Assembly: GCA_012845835.1 (NCBI GenBank)
Contig: JABAKD010000016.1
Location: 3,775,859-3,839,858, forward strand
From: Undaria pinnatifida
Taxonomy: Eukaryota; Sar; Phaeophyceae; Laminariales; Alariaceae
Length of the DNA: 64,000 nt
Direction: 5' to 3'
The notes below the pieces were generated by a model. That model was not told the DNA's origin. It worked only from the letters and a program-made list of their open reading frames with translations, and ran no database searches. The translations under genes and the position numbers were made by a program. Position 1 is the stretch's first letter, and every line of letters starts with the position of its first letter. This document shows positions 30,901 through 41,698 of this stretch, piece after piece.

Positions 30901-33900
30901 GGAGTGGGTCGCACCTGGGCGAGGCGGTCGCACCTGCTCTATGGTGTTCTTGAGGTACTGAATGGTGCTCCGCGCCTGGTTAACCCGTTCACCCATGGCC
31001 TGCAACAGGGGAAGAAGGAGGATCATGCCATTATGTGCGAGGGATGAGCAAAGAGAAAGTCAACCCAGCCTCAGTCATGCGGCAGTGCTCACTATTTATT
31101 TTGTATTCAGCTAGTGTCGAACGACGAACCGTTGCCGATGCTGCCGCGTTACATTGATCACTTGGAGCCACTGAATTATGTCGGGTTTGGGTATCCTGTG
31201 CTGATTAAGTATTATAGCCCAACGAAAAATTTAGCTAACGAGCGTACTGAGCGATATTAGCTACCTGTTGCCATTCAACGGGCCCGCTGAAGCTGTAAAA
31301 CCTTTATCCCATCATCAACGGAGCGTCTGATACTTGTCATGTTCTGGTCGGGGTTTACGTCCCGACCAAGTCGGCGCACGTAAATACTCAACCTTAGCCA
31401 GCGAACACTTGAACATTTTGATCCCGCAAGAGGGTTTTCTTGGATGGTAGAATATATCTTTTTTTCAAGTCGTTTGGTGGTCAAGGCTGGTTGGAACAAC
31501 GTTCTGCGCTAGAAGCACCTCGTTGTGTTCCCCAAGACGTCACGAAGATCAGGAAAAAAGAACAATCTCGATGATTTTATCCTTCAGCGTGACGCTACCA
31601 TACCCGCCGAAATTGCTAGTGGCCCATCCCCGCCATAACTCCATTTCCCCAGTAATCGAATTTGTCGTCGCTAACCTTAGCTCTGGCGTATTTTTGACCG
31701 AGCAGCGTCTTGTTTTCCTCCAGCGCCGTTTTACCAGCGTGTCTGTCGCGAAAGTACCCGAACGCCTTCTGAGGATCTCCAAGCACACTGACATCAGTGG
31801 GGGGGGACACACCGGTAACCGCACCGACACGTGCGCCCGCCTCCCGACCCCCGACAGTTCCTTTCGGCGCAAACACTCTTCTACTCTCAGAGTCCCCGGC
31901 CGTGGACAGCGTCACTCCAGCAGATGACCCCAAAGCTTCCCCTCCCGTCCCGAAGGCAGCAGAAGCTCCTTCTGCGCGCCGTTTTTGCCGATAAAACGTG
32001 CCGTTGTTTTCCCCTGGATCATGTTGCCGGTTTGACGATCTTCCGGTATCCTTCGCCCCTTGATCTGCGATAGTAGCTTTCGCATGTTCTCCTGGTGCTG
32101 CTGTTGTTTGCGTGGCCGACGCCTCCATTCCCGTGCAGGCATGGCATTTGCCCTTGTTTTGTGTTCGTGAAAAGGAGTGGTGGGGCAAAGGGAAAAATTA
32201 CGAAATCATCAGGACGGTTGATTTATGTTGGAATGTGTCAGAATTAATGGAAAAGGCTGCAGGGGACACAGTCATGAAATTAAAAAAACGGATGGCTTTC
32301 TCCATTTTCCTGAGCGTGCAGATCTTGCTGTGTCGTGGGGCAAAACGATACACGAGCTCAGTGAGATGTTCAAGAGAACACGTTGAGGCAATATTTCGTA
32401 TAGAACAGGTTGAAAGATGCGTTTGTGTTCGTCCTCCACCTCGAATTCTGCATTTGGTCTCGCGGAGATAGATGCTCGATGTAGGTGAGTGTCGGGGTGG
32501 TGTTTGAATCGAGCTGATCGCTGCGGCATACAGCAGTAGCGGACAACGAAGTAACCGCAGGCAGCAACCCGAGACGGCGAGATGGCGTGATATGATTGGT
32601 GCGCTTTCATCGATTACATGCAGGTCACCTGCGACTTAATCGTATTCCGCACCTGCTTGAGCATGTTGACGAGGATCGCGATTTCGTTGTCCCTTTGGCG
32701 CAGGGCATCTTGAAGGGAAAGCAGCTGCCGATATCGGCAACATGAAAGCGGCGGGACGGAGAGCACGGGAGGAAGGAGGGGGATACGAGGAAAAAGCCTC
32801 AGCGCCAAAGGAGAGTGACGTATACAAGCCCAGAGTGGCAATGTATAGGGGCTGGGGTGCAGCCAACGCGAGCATCCATGCAATAGTGTCACAGCCCCCG
32901 GGGGCACACGGAAGTGGGAAAACATCCCACTCAAGGAGCAGGCGACTTGGCGTATTGTGAGCGTCTCTGGGACACCTGGTAACCAAACCGACCGTCTCCC
33001 GGTGCATACAAAATGCCGTGCTATGAACCTGATGCGGTGCTACGCTTACACTGACTAGAATACGCTGCCAAACAAATTCAAGTGTTTCCGCAGTACAAAG
33101 TCCAAACCCTCGTCCAATGCACGCAGTAACCCGGCCCTCTAAACACCCGGCCTTAGTCAAAAAGTATCTTCTATGCACCTGTCTACCCAGCTCGCCCTTG
33201 TTTTCTGTGCCCGGTTTCGTCACGCCTCCCGTGTAATTTGTTTCGTCGTTCAAGCTTTGCGTTTGTAGTTGTGAATTGCCGTTGTTACCGCCACCGCCAC
33301 CACCATCGCCTGGGGGCTGACGCCCGTCCAGAACCATCGCTTTGAACACCGAGAAGCATCTCTTAAGCTTGGTGAGGGTGTAGGCTCCGATGCTGAGCTG
33401 GACTTCTGGAGCGGGGTCCTCGACGAATACGCGGCACCTATTAACATCCATTCAGGGAAGGCGTCGCCGTCATCGAAAGGCGATTACCTTGGTCTTCTGG
33501 TCGCGCGCCGAATGCTGTCATGCTTGGTCTGTTGCATCCCACGAAATAACAGGTTTTCGTACTGCTAATAATTTCTATTGAGAGAAGCAACTCCTTTGGA
33601 TGTGTCCCCCTTTCCTCAGAACTCAAACACCTAACACCGCCACGTCGTGCACTGAGTTTTTCGGAAACCAGAACGTTTCCGATTAGGCTGACACTAGGCC
33701 CGGTGGTGGCGCGTTCATTGCATATAGATTCCCCCTGGATGGTCAAAGCCGCGCTACAAAACTTACAGTTTGTTCGCACTCCTTTACATACACACTGGTG
33801 CCTACAGTATCACGCACAGACGGCAGTTTCGGCACCTTCTTCTGTAAAACAGACACTGTTATGGTACGTTGGTGTTTGGCGAGCTTTGCTCATGTATGCG

Positions 33901-36900
33901 TATGTTTCTTTAAGGCTTTAGTTTCCGTGAATTAAGCAAAAGCGAACGAAACAGTCACCTAAGCAAGGGTACGCCTAATACAACCCCCCCCCCCTGCTTC
34001 CCGACACGATGTTACCGTCTCGGAGTGATATTCATGCGCGGCTATTAAAACGTACCCAGGCGAGGGCAGAGCGTTTCAAAACCCATCAGAGCCTAAAGCA
34101 TCGTTGTGTTATTTTCTTCCAGCGGCGTGGTGCGGTGTGGCGTGTGCGGTGAGGTGACCGAACGTCCTCGTTCTGTTGTAAGATCCCCCGCTTGCTCCCT
34201 CCCTCGCCCCATACGTTACCCCTCACCTCTTCTCGAGGTCGTCAATTTCCTCCGAAGTGAGTTCCTCGCCATCTCCACTCTCCCCCTACAAAGGTTGTAC
34301 ACGAGACCGTGATGGCAGCATCAGAACGAGAGAGTCGTGCGGTGACGGGTGGATCGAGCGCGGTCACGTCGTTATAAGACATGATATGACTCGAGGAGTC
34401 CCGTTGTGTTCCATCGCGCTGCTTCTTGAAGGCAATAATGTGCACGATAAGGGTTCTCCATTGTGTCTTGACAGCAGTAATGTTAGCGTTATTGTTTTTT
34501 GATTGTGCTGCGTCTTGAAGCCAGGAATGCTTTATGCTAATGGTTCTTCATTGTGGTTTGTGTTTATGGCGGGAACGCCAATGTCAATGTTGCAATTTAC
34601 CGCTTTTTTACCTTCAAAAACGCCACCTCGTCGTTGAGAGCGGCGCAATCGGACCTCAGCCTCCGTATCAAAATTCCAGGATCGACGTCCTCGTTAATCC
34701 TGGCATCGTTCTTGATGGTCGACACCCGTTGCGCGAAGCGGCATGTCGACATCGATTCTTCCGTTTGCATCTGAAAATGTGAACGGCAAAAGCATCATCG
34801 TTGAGAGAGACAACGAAAGACCGCGAGCGTTAAAAGCGCCTGATTCTGTTATGGGGCTTATTTTAAGTAGGTACTTGGTTGGCCTACCAGTAATACCTCA
34901 ACAAACGGCGTCGTCGGCAATACATAGGCTTTTGGTATCGTGACTACTAGCTACACATGGGCTTTTGGAATCGTGGATACTCACCACGCTAATACCTTCT
35001 TAACACTACCTTGATGCCTGAAACCCAAACTGTGAGGTTCCTCGCGGGCGTCAAGTCGCGTGGCCATGCGCCACAAGGCGTTGGCATTTGAGAGTTATTA
35101 ACAGCAGCAGTCGAGTGCACTACCAACAGCCCAACCAACTGCGGGGAGTCATGAAGCAAAAAACGACCCTACGGCTATGCCACCGCATACCGGGTGCATA
35201 ACAACTGTGCTGTTTTTAACGAGCTTCGATGGGCGCTGAGCCTACATCGACAAGACGAACGTTCCTATTGAGCGTGTGCCTTTCGGCATTCACCTGCTGC
35301 ATATTGTGCTGTGTGTGGAGGGGAAGACAGAAGATACCACCGTCAACGGGAAGCAGGTGGGTCGGCTGACTGTTCAAAGAGATCACGAACGCCCCTTGCC
35401 GTCATTACTAAGATCCCTAACGCCCGCTGTCGGTCCCAGCCATCATCTTATACCGTCCCAACTATCAGAGTTTTTCAGAAACAAACAGTGATAAGGTATG
35501 GTAGGTCGAAAGCAACGCGCAGAAAAAGTCGTGGGTTGGAGCCGCCCCCTGAAAAACATGGAAAGGGGCGGAAGCGTCCGCATCTCCCCAGGGACGTGTT
35601 ACCTATCTATGCTGACATGTTCAAGCAAGAGACCGGTCACGCATTTTACGCGTGCAACTCCCAATTCCTTCACGCCACACCCCGATCTTCCTTACCGCTT
35701 CCGCGTTGATGGTGGCAATCATTACGGTCTTGCAGTTGCCTCCGAGGCTGTCTCGCAGCACCGAGGTCATCATGGAGTTACGGTACGGAATGTGTTGCCT
35801 GTCGAAACACAGGATTAGGGCGAGACGGGGACGCGAGGTGAGGACGCGCGAACGTATGCGTTTCCAGCGCAACTCTGCGCGTCAGACCTGCGACGACACG
35901 TGGCCAAACACGAGCAGGCACCTATGCACCCCGACCAAAAAAAGTTAGCTTGGTGTCTTCGGTACGCAGACGTCAAAATGTATAGTCTAGAGAAAGGGAC
36001 GTGATGCACGGTCAGGTTTCACTTGGAAAAATAAAATAACGTCAACATCGTACGCCGAGCCCCGTGCCAATGTGTGTGTGAATGACAGGGCGAGACAATT
36101 CTCTCACTCACTCACGCACTCACTCACGCTCACCTTCCCTTGGCGCCTCGCTCGTGCAGAGCGACGATGACCATCTCCAAGAAGAAAAGAGATACGTTGA
36201 TGTGCTTCGCCTCTACAAGAGTCTGCCCCCCCGTGTTCGTTTTGTGCACTCTTTCGGACCCGGCCAAGTCAACCTGCGCGTGAGGAAGCAGCAGCGGCAG
36301 CAAGCGATACCGGACTGTCAATGGTATCAGTCCACTGCTTTCTTTAGCGAGATTTAAGCCTCATATTCGTCGCGCGTGGGTTTGCATTAACCTTTAACGC
36401 TGTAACGCAGCCAAGATACCCCGCTTCGGCTTTTCTAACAACCGTTTCATCAATGTTCCGGTTGAGAAACATTGTGCCTACTGGATAGGCTGGGCGTGGA
36501 CTCGCGCACTCAGCACGGGGTTGTAGCAGGCGGAAAACACAAACAAATAGCCGACGGCGTACAAGCTGGTACAGAACCTGTAGGGCGGAGCGAAAATATC
36601 ACCCCTGCGGCAGAAAAGGCGCCCCGCGGGGAGCGTTCGTAGTAGCACGAGTATGCCTTTTCCTGGCAGTCTATTAAATTTTGTTCTTGGGTGGTGTGGT
36701 GTCATCCACTGGGGCAAAACTGCGAACAGCTTCAACACAATATGCGAGCTACGTACGTAGTTGAAGTATTAGGATGATCAAAGTCTACGCCACCCTCACC
36801 AGATGAAGTTTGGAGCGCACCACCTTTTCGGACCCATGCTTGCGCCCCTCCACTGAAATCTGTGTCAGAAAAAGCGATATGTGCCACGCGTAGCCGAATG

Positions 36901-39900
36901 GAAAGCGAGAGCGGAAGACGTTTGTACTCCACGTGGTAAGCGCTATTTCTACGGCTCAACACACGGCTGTGAAAGCCTAAAAGTCTATTTCTCTCCACTA
37001 GCGCTGTTCCGCACTCTACACCGGCAATGTGTCACACAGGCTAAATGAAGTACGCCTTATCTTACACCGATATATCTGCTTCGAAGTATATGTTTACAAG
37101 CGTCTAACCCCGCAAGTTGGCTTCTTAAGACAATTCGCTGCTTTGGAGTCTGAAGGACATCATATAACAGGTGGCAAGAAAGCCGCTTCCTTGTCTTTAG
37201 CATTTTACATGTACGTATGCATCGGAAGATGCTCATAACCGTTACATAGATCGTTGGCAAGGCACTCCCACTACAAGTATCCGGTTGAACTCCTGTACAA
37301 TAGCCGCATCGTCGCTTTGATTTTTGACACCTTACGTCATCCCCCTCCCTCTGTTGTCTCCATCACGTACCGTGAATATGCAATGTGATCGAGATGACGC
37401 CTTGTTCATAGCCGTCTCCGCAATCGCACGGTTAGTGTCGCCCAGGAAGAGGTAGTTCAAAGCCTCCTCTTCGTTTGCCGCCAGGTAAACGGACAAATTT
37501 CTGAGGCGTCGACAGAGTATTGTGCAGCAGTCCGGCGGAAGCATCAAAGTCAGGCAATCTGCAACGGTTAGCAGCAGTGTACAGGACACGGAGGTAGGTT
37601 CAGACAGGTGAGCGTATTGGCCGAGGGCGGCGAAATACCGCATAAAAAATAAACTAACGCATGCCCTGGGATGAGCTTCCGAACAGATTTCATCCAAAAG
37701 TAGCAGGGCACAAGCGCCGAAAATGGTGGCTTTGGAAAAATCTCATCTACGGTTTTTCTATGGAGGCATTGTTTGACGTTTGTTTGCAGCCCTCCCGTTG
37801 TTGAGGACATCAGCTTAACAATATCGGCCGAGGGAGTGCCGTACCTTGCGTGTTGTGCGGTACGGTGTTGTGATTATCGGTGCCGCCTTCACAGCCTGTT
37901 GCGGCGGTACTTCTGAGCAGATTTCGCCCAAACGTTGTAGGGCACACACGCGCCGAAAACGGTGGCTTTGGCAAAATCTCATCCAAGATTTTTCATGGAG
38001 GCATCGTTTGGCGTTTGCAGCCCTCCCATTGTCGAGGACATCAGCTTAACGTTTTTGGCTGAGGGAGGGCGGTACCTTACGTGTTGTGCTGTACGGTGTT
38101 ATGAGAATCGTCGGTGTCGCCTTCACAGCCTGCTGCGGCGGTACTTACCTGAGGTGTATGTTGCCACCTTCGTCTTCCATGAGGGTCACTTTGGGAAGGT
38201 CTTCCAACTTCTTCGTTTCGTGGCTTGGGTCCAAGAGGTCAAAACCCTGATGTAACGACGTTGGAACAACCATGTGGCGTTGGTGGCAGAAATGGCAGCG
38301 GCAGTAGTACGTTAGGAGCTGCAGCGATAATCTTGCACCTAAACATACAAGCTCCATAGACCGAAGTATACACTTTCTTCGCTGCTTGTCGTATATTGCA
38401 GAAAATAAACTGCATTCCTCAAGTTACGAACACATTGCGTTGGTTTGGGTCACACCACAGACATAAACGAGAAAGGCAGTGGCAACGATCAATCCATCAT
38501 ATTTGGGGTCTAGTAAAAACGCTAACACGTCAGCCGAATATATCAGAGGGCAAAATAATCAGCACACCATGGGTAGCCACGCGTCACCCTTTACTACGTT
38601 ATATCCTAAGATGACACGCTCGACTGCATCCGGCTGATGTCGGATTCGTGGTCCATCGTTTGCCGCTAGGGCGAAGTGGCAATGAAAGCCTGGAACCCAC
38701 AACCTCCGAGTCTACCATACACCGCAAGCCCCCTTCATGCATCTAGGTCCCATGTTCATTCCTAACGCTGTGCATTCTACACGACTAAAGCCCATTACCC
38801 TGTAGGCACCATGCATACACCGGAACACACACACACCTGCTCGTTGTAGATTTCAAGGTACGATATGTGGCAGGTGAATTGCTGGTCGCTGCGTTCCTTA
38901 AACTCCGCGAATATTAAGCTGAGCGCCCGAGGAATGATCCCTCGGTCTACGTACCTGCGTGTTACATAGTTTAAGGGGGAAAAGAGTGCACGTGTGTTGG
39001 ATGGGAGTAGCTAATGAGGTCTGCGTTCGCCGGCCCTCGGGCGATAGAGCGCGCCTCATATGTTCGAGGTTGTTTGCAGCGTGTCTCTAAGAGGGTCCGA
39101 TTCAGAAACGCCACCGGAGATCGAAAATATTCGTGGTAGAGTTGCTTCGCACCGTACAGTACAATGCGTTCGTTCTCCGCGTTCATTTGCTTCGCACAGT
39201 ACAGCACAAGGCGTTCATTGTCCGCGTTCATTCACTCCGCTCTAGGCAAAATAGATCGTTGACGATGGTACAGTAGCAACTCAACGAAGCATCCTACATC
39301 GGGTAGATCTACGAGCGCTGTTGATATCTGTGCTTGGATGTTCCAGTCTGGTCGCGAACCTAGTGCTGCTTGACAGTATTACCGCAAACGTTAACTGCCC
39401 GTTGGTGAAATTCCGAACCGCACTACATTTACGATCAAACTGGCGCAATTTTTTTTTCTTGCATCACCACGGAACTTAAAGGCCCCAAAGAAACCTCCAG
39501 TCGAAAACACACACCTTTCGGCCCCACCGGTGACGGTAAACGTTTTTCCTGATCCGGTCTGTCCGTAGGCAAAGACCGTTGAGTTGTACCCGTTGAGGAC
39601 GTTGGAAACAGCCCCCTTTCCGATCTTGGCGAACACATCCTCCTGCCCGGAGAACAAAACGGAGAGAGCGCCACCATAGGTTAACCCCCACAAAAAGTGT
39701 ATTGTAGATGTCTGAAACGAATAGTATAGGGATAAGATTACTGAAGTACTGCGGTGATGTGATATCCGATATAAATAACTCAAAGGGTGAGTCTCCTTCG
39801 TGCGCCCGATCGACGCAACCGGAGCTAGTATGTTAGCGTGTACCAGGTAGGCTGTATGGTAGTGGAAGTTATAACCGAGGCAGCATCCAGCACCCGGGTT

Positions 39901-41698
39901 GGAGGAAGAGCGTAGGTAGACATCATACAGCACGGGGTTACACCCTAGCGAATCCATATTTTCCCAACGCAATGGGATACGGTAAGCGTCCCTGTTCTTG
40001 ATATGCACTGTCATTCCAAGAATAGGTTGGTCGGGTTGAACAAGATAACGGGAATAGTAAAGGTTTGATGGTGACGAGCTAGGAATCGCACGTATCAATC
40101 AGTATAAAAACTGTGGGGGGCTGCCTTTTTTCATGGCAGCGTCATTGCGCTTCGCTCGGGCGCACCTATGCAAATAAACATATTTCGCCTGTCAGTATAG
40201 TCTAGTGTAGTATAGGGTGAGTATATAATGACAATACGAGTACAAGCAGTACTAACAAGAAACAAACGGTAAAAGTGCCAGGTAGCAAAACAACAACAGG
40301 TACAGCAAAGTGTGATACAAGGTACTTCGTACCAAGGCTGTACTCGTGCGTGGAGGGGTTCTGAGATACTTTCTCTACCAGGTAAATTTGTACCCCTACG
40401 TACGAGTACGTTGGGTGTGTTTTTGTTGGTTGTTCTTGCCTGAGTCGCTTTCTCTCCCAAGACCCCGTCGAACTTGAAGTTGTGCGAAGTGCGGGTGTTG
40501 TTCACGTACTGCTTGCACGAGGATACGGGCACAGACCAGATACGTTGTTGAAATTACATGCCTGGCAGCAAAGCTGATACACATGCGAACCTATCAGCTA
40601 AAAATTGTTTTGGAGTCAGCCGTAGAGCGTGTCCTGGGGTCTTCTTCACCGGCCAACGCCGCTCAGAGGCAAGACAACCTAGTAGGCCGCAATGTCGCCA
40701 AACGACGCCCCACCGCAAATGCAGCACCAGCAGCGTATGCTTCATCGATGATGCCCTTTTGAGGGGGGGCGTCGACCACGCTCACGCGTGCTGGTATCAT
40801 ACGGGAGCGTGATCTGGTACATAGTATCGTAAGGGTTCCTACTCGCCATACCCGCCCCATCTTTCCAGGCCTTAAGTCCTATACACTACAATAAAAGTAA
40901 CATGTTTTATTTACTCCTGCTTGTATATGTGACATAGCCGATATCATATGTCGTACATAGACACAGGCGAGCACCCGGCCGATAATTTGACCAAGATCAA
41001 CGAGTGCTCAGCTGCCGATTTTCTCAGACCGGCTGCGCAAAGACCACCGTCGGAGGCACACGCAACAACAAACAGAAGTTGTCATTTTTCTACCGATGTA
41101 TCCACGAGCAACGGGGCGATGATGTCTTGTGATTCGAGTGCTAGTAGTCGACGAATACCACCAGCAACAACACTGACGCGCCATAAGCACTGCCCGCTAT
41201 ATCATACGATCGTCGTACGGCGTTCTTCGAATTACGAGTATAGTCTAATACGATCGGCAAATCTAACCGCACTATGATGGATACCGAGATGGTCTTACAT
41301 TGCACCCATTACTGCTGTAGTCTACGTCTTTACACCCCGTACAGTAGTACACGTACGAAGTGGCGCTGAGGATGACCACCACACAGGAGTTGTTTCCGTG
41401 TCGTGTGATGATACTGCCGTACAGCAGCAGCACGCGTTCGTCTGCACGATCCTACCTTTGGGTCATACGATATAATGTTCGTATGATACGTTAGTGTTTT
41501 CCAACTCAGTCTGTTATGATTCATGAAGCTCACCTCCCCGTCTCTGGTTTCTACGGGCACGTGGAAACCTAGCCTGGTCTTATCGTGCTCGTCGATCTTG
41601 ATGTAGCCCGACGCCTTTTTCGAGGGGCGAATCCTCAGGAACGTCCGTATATGGCTGCTTTGGGCTCCATCTTCTCCTTCGGCGGCTCGCTTCGGCAT
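27850..41698 (-). CDS. Kinesin-9 family flagellar motor (KIF6/KIF9 type), 19 exons, complete
   Basis: Seen: 19 exons join in frame from ATG at 41698 to TGA at 27850, 842 residues, close to the 790-814 of animal KIF9/KIF6. The N-terminal motor domain (about 15-360) has P-loop GQTGSGKT (105-112), switch I NKASSRSH (225-232) and switch II DLAGSE (258-263). It ends at [12 protein letters not shown]. Then come a helical neck, a Gly-rich linker, the family motif [17 protein letters not shown], a long low-complexity insert (exon 14), acidic coiled-coil segments and the conserved C-terminus [15 protein letters not shown]. Known: kinesin-9 proteins act in cilia and flagella (Chlamydomonas KLP1 is at the central pair). 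Inferred: an axonemal role in the swimming cells of this organism. KIF6 versus KIF9 cannot be settled by eye. The start has purine at -3 (gccATG). Confidence 0.96.
28821..28891 (-). CDS. Kinesin-9 exon 18
   Basis: Acceptor ctccctcag, donor gtgaaa, leaves in phase 1. [20 protein letters not shown] then KRL, matching the KLQxxFExWW region of KIF6. Confidence 0.88.
29303..29361 (-). CDS. Kinesin-9 exon 17
   Basis: Acceptor cacactgcag, donor gtaagc, leaves in phase 2. [20 protein letters not shown], heptad-patterned, matching KLKxEIEHLQLLMEK. Confidence 0.93.
30314..30502 (-). CDS. Kinesin-9 exon 16
   Basis: 63 codons, acceptor cgcccatcag, donor gtgatt. [20 protein letters not shown], an acidic run, then [12 protein letters not shown] (EKK.YK.SF is conserved in the family). 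Confidence 0.92.
30934..30999 (-). CDS. Kinesin-9 exon 15 (22 codons)
   Basis: Acceptor cctgttgcag, donor gtgcga. [20 protein letters not shown] then EQ, a coiled-coil step aligned with KIF6 INELKSTIEQ. Confidence 0.9.
31676..32152 (-). CDS. Kinesin-9 exon 14, longest exon
   Basis: 159 codons, phase 0/0, acceptor aacaag, donor gttagc. A CHAC motif is followed by a Gly/Ala/Ser/Thr-rich disordered segment. The exon ends in the conserved [20 protein letters not shown] then [14 protein letters not shown] helix. The start is the least certain splice site of the gene. Confidence 0.85.
32629..32724 (-). CDS. Kinesin-9 exon 13, RDNEI..LVNML motif
   Basis: 32 codons, acceptor atatcggcag, donor gtgacc. 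[20 protein letters not shown] then [12 protein letters not shown], a hallmark of KIF6/KIF9 tails. Confidence 0.92.
33179..33437 (-). CDS. Kinesin-9 exon 12
   Basis: Acceptor gttaatag, donor gtgcat. [20 protein letters not shown] and [15 protein letters not shown], then a poly-Gly and polar linker ([19 protein letters not shown]). The acceptor lacks a long pyrimidine tract but the frame and the continuation fit. Confidence 0.82.
34227..34285 (-). CDS. Kinesin-9 exon 11 (59 nt)
   Basis: Acceptor ccctttgtag, donor gtgagg, leaves in phase 2. [20 protein letters not shown], matching the acidic stretch after the KIF6 neck. Confidence 0.85.
34612..34770 (-). CDS. Kinesin-9 exon 10, motor end and neck
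   Basis: 53 codons, phase 0/0, acceptor acattttcag, donor gtaaaa. [20 protein letters not shown] closes the motor; the neck helix follows ([20 protein letters not shown]). Confidence 0.93.
35696..35798 (-). CDS. Kinesin-9 exon 9
   Basis: Acceptor tttcgacag, donor gtaagg. [20 protein letters not shown] then [14 protein letters not shown], the microtubule-facing loop 12 and last beta strand of the motor. Confidence 0.96.
36134..36273 (-). CDS. Kinesin-9 exon 8, switch II
   Basis: Acceptor cacgcgcag, donor gtgagc, leaves in phase 2. [20 protein letters not shown] then [25 protein letters not shown] and LEMVI are kinesin-9 versions of the switch II helix. Confidence 0.97.
36800..36859 (-). CDS. 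Kinesin-9 exon 7 (20 codons)
   Basis: Only 60 nt, acceptor ctgacacag, donor gtgagg. [20 protein letters not shown] bridges switch I to switch II, at the length and sequence the family predicts (RxxKLHL before VDLAGSE). Confidence 0.92.
37371..37500 (-). CDS. Kinesin-9 exon 6, switch I
   Basis: Acceptor gcctcag, donor gtacgt. [20 protein letters not shown] then [15 protein letters not shown] (switch I NxxSSRSH). Confidence 0.96.
37675..38146 (-). repeat. Tandem duplication of about 235 bp in kinesin intron 5
   Basis: Two copies (about 37912-38146 and 37675-37911). On the coding strand the first begins exactly at the exon 5 donor: CTCAG|gtaagtaccgccgc. The second begins after an intronic CTCAG with aagtaccgccgc, lacking the GT. 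Both contain TTAAGCTGATGTCCTC and GGGAGGGCTGCAAAC. Confidence 0.8.
38149..38246 (-). CDS. Kinesin-9 exon 5
   Basis: Acceptor ttacatcag, donor gtaagt, leaves in phase 2. [20 protein letters not shown] then [12 protein letters not shown]; the LEDLPKV motif is diagnostic of kinesin-9. Confidence 0.95.
38837..38954 (-). CDS. Kinesin-9 exon 4
   Basis: Acceptor cacgcag, donor gtgtgt. [20 protein letters not shown], then [11 protein letters not shown], the conserved SYLEIYNE strand of kinesins. Confidence 0.95.
39515..39642 (-). CDS. Kinesin-9 exon 3, P-loop
   Basis: Acceptor cgggcag, donor gtgtgt, leaves in phase 2. [20 protein letters not shown], then [20 protein letters not shown] with the nucleotide-binding P-loop. 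Confidence 0.97.
40440..40508 (-). CDS. Kinesin-9 exon 2, followed by a GC donor
   Basis: 23 codons, phase 0/0: [20 protein letters not shown] then ATQ, aligning with KIF6 VNNKRESYKFKF. The 3' splice site is cag. The donor reads CAG|gcaaga, a GC-AG intron; no GT donor keeps the alignment. Confidence 0.88.
41534..41698 (-). CDS. Kinesin-9 exon 1, start codon
   Basis: 55 codons, donor gtgagc. [20 protein letters not shown] then [17 protein letters not shown], the first beta strand of a kinesin motor (xRIRP). Confidence 0.92.
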
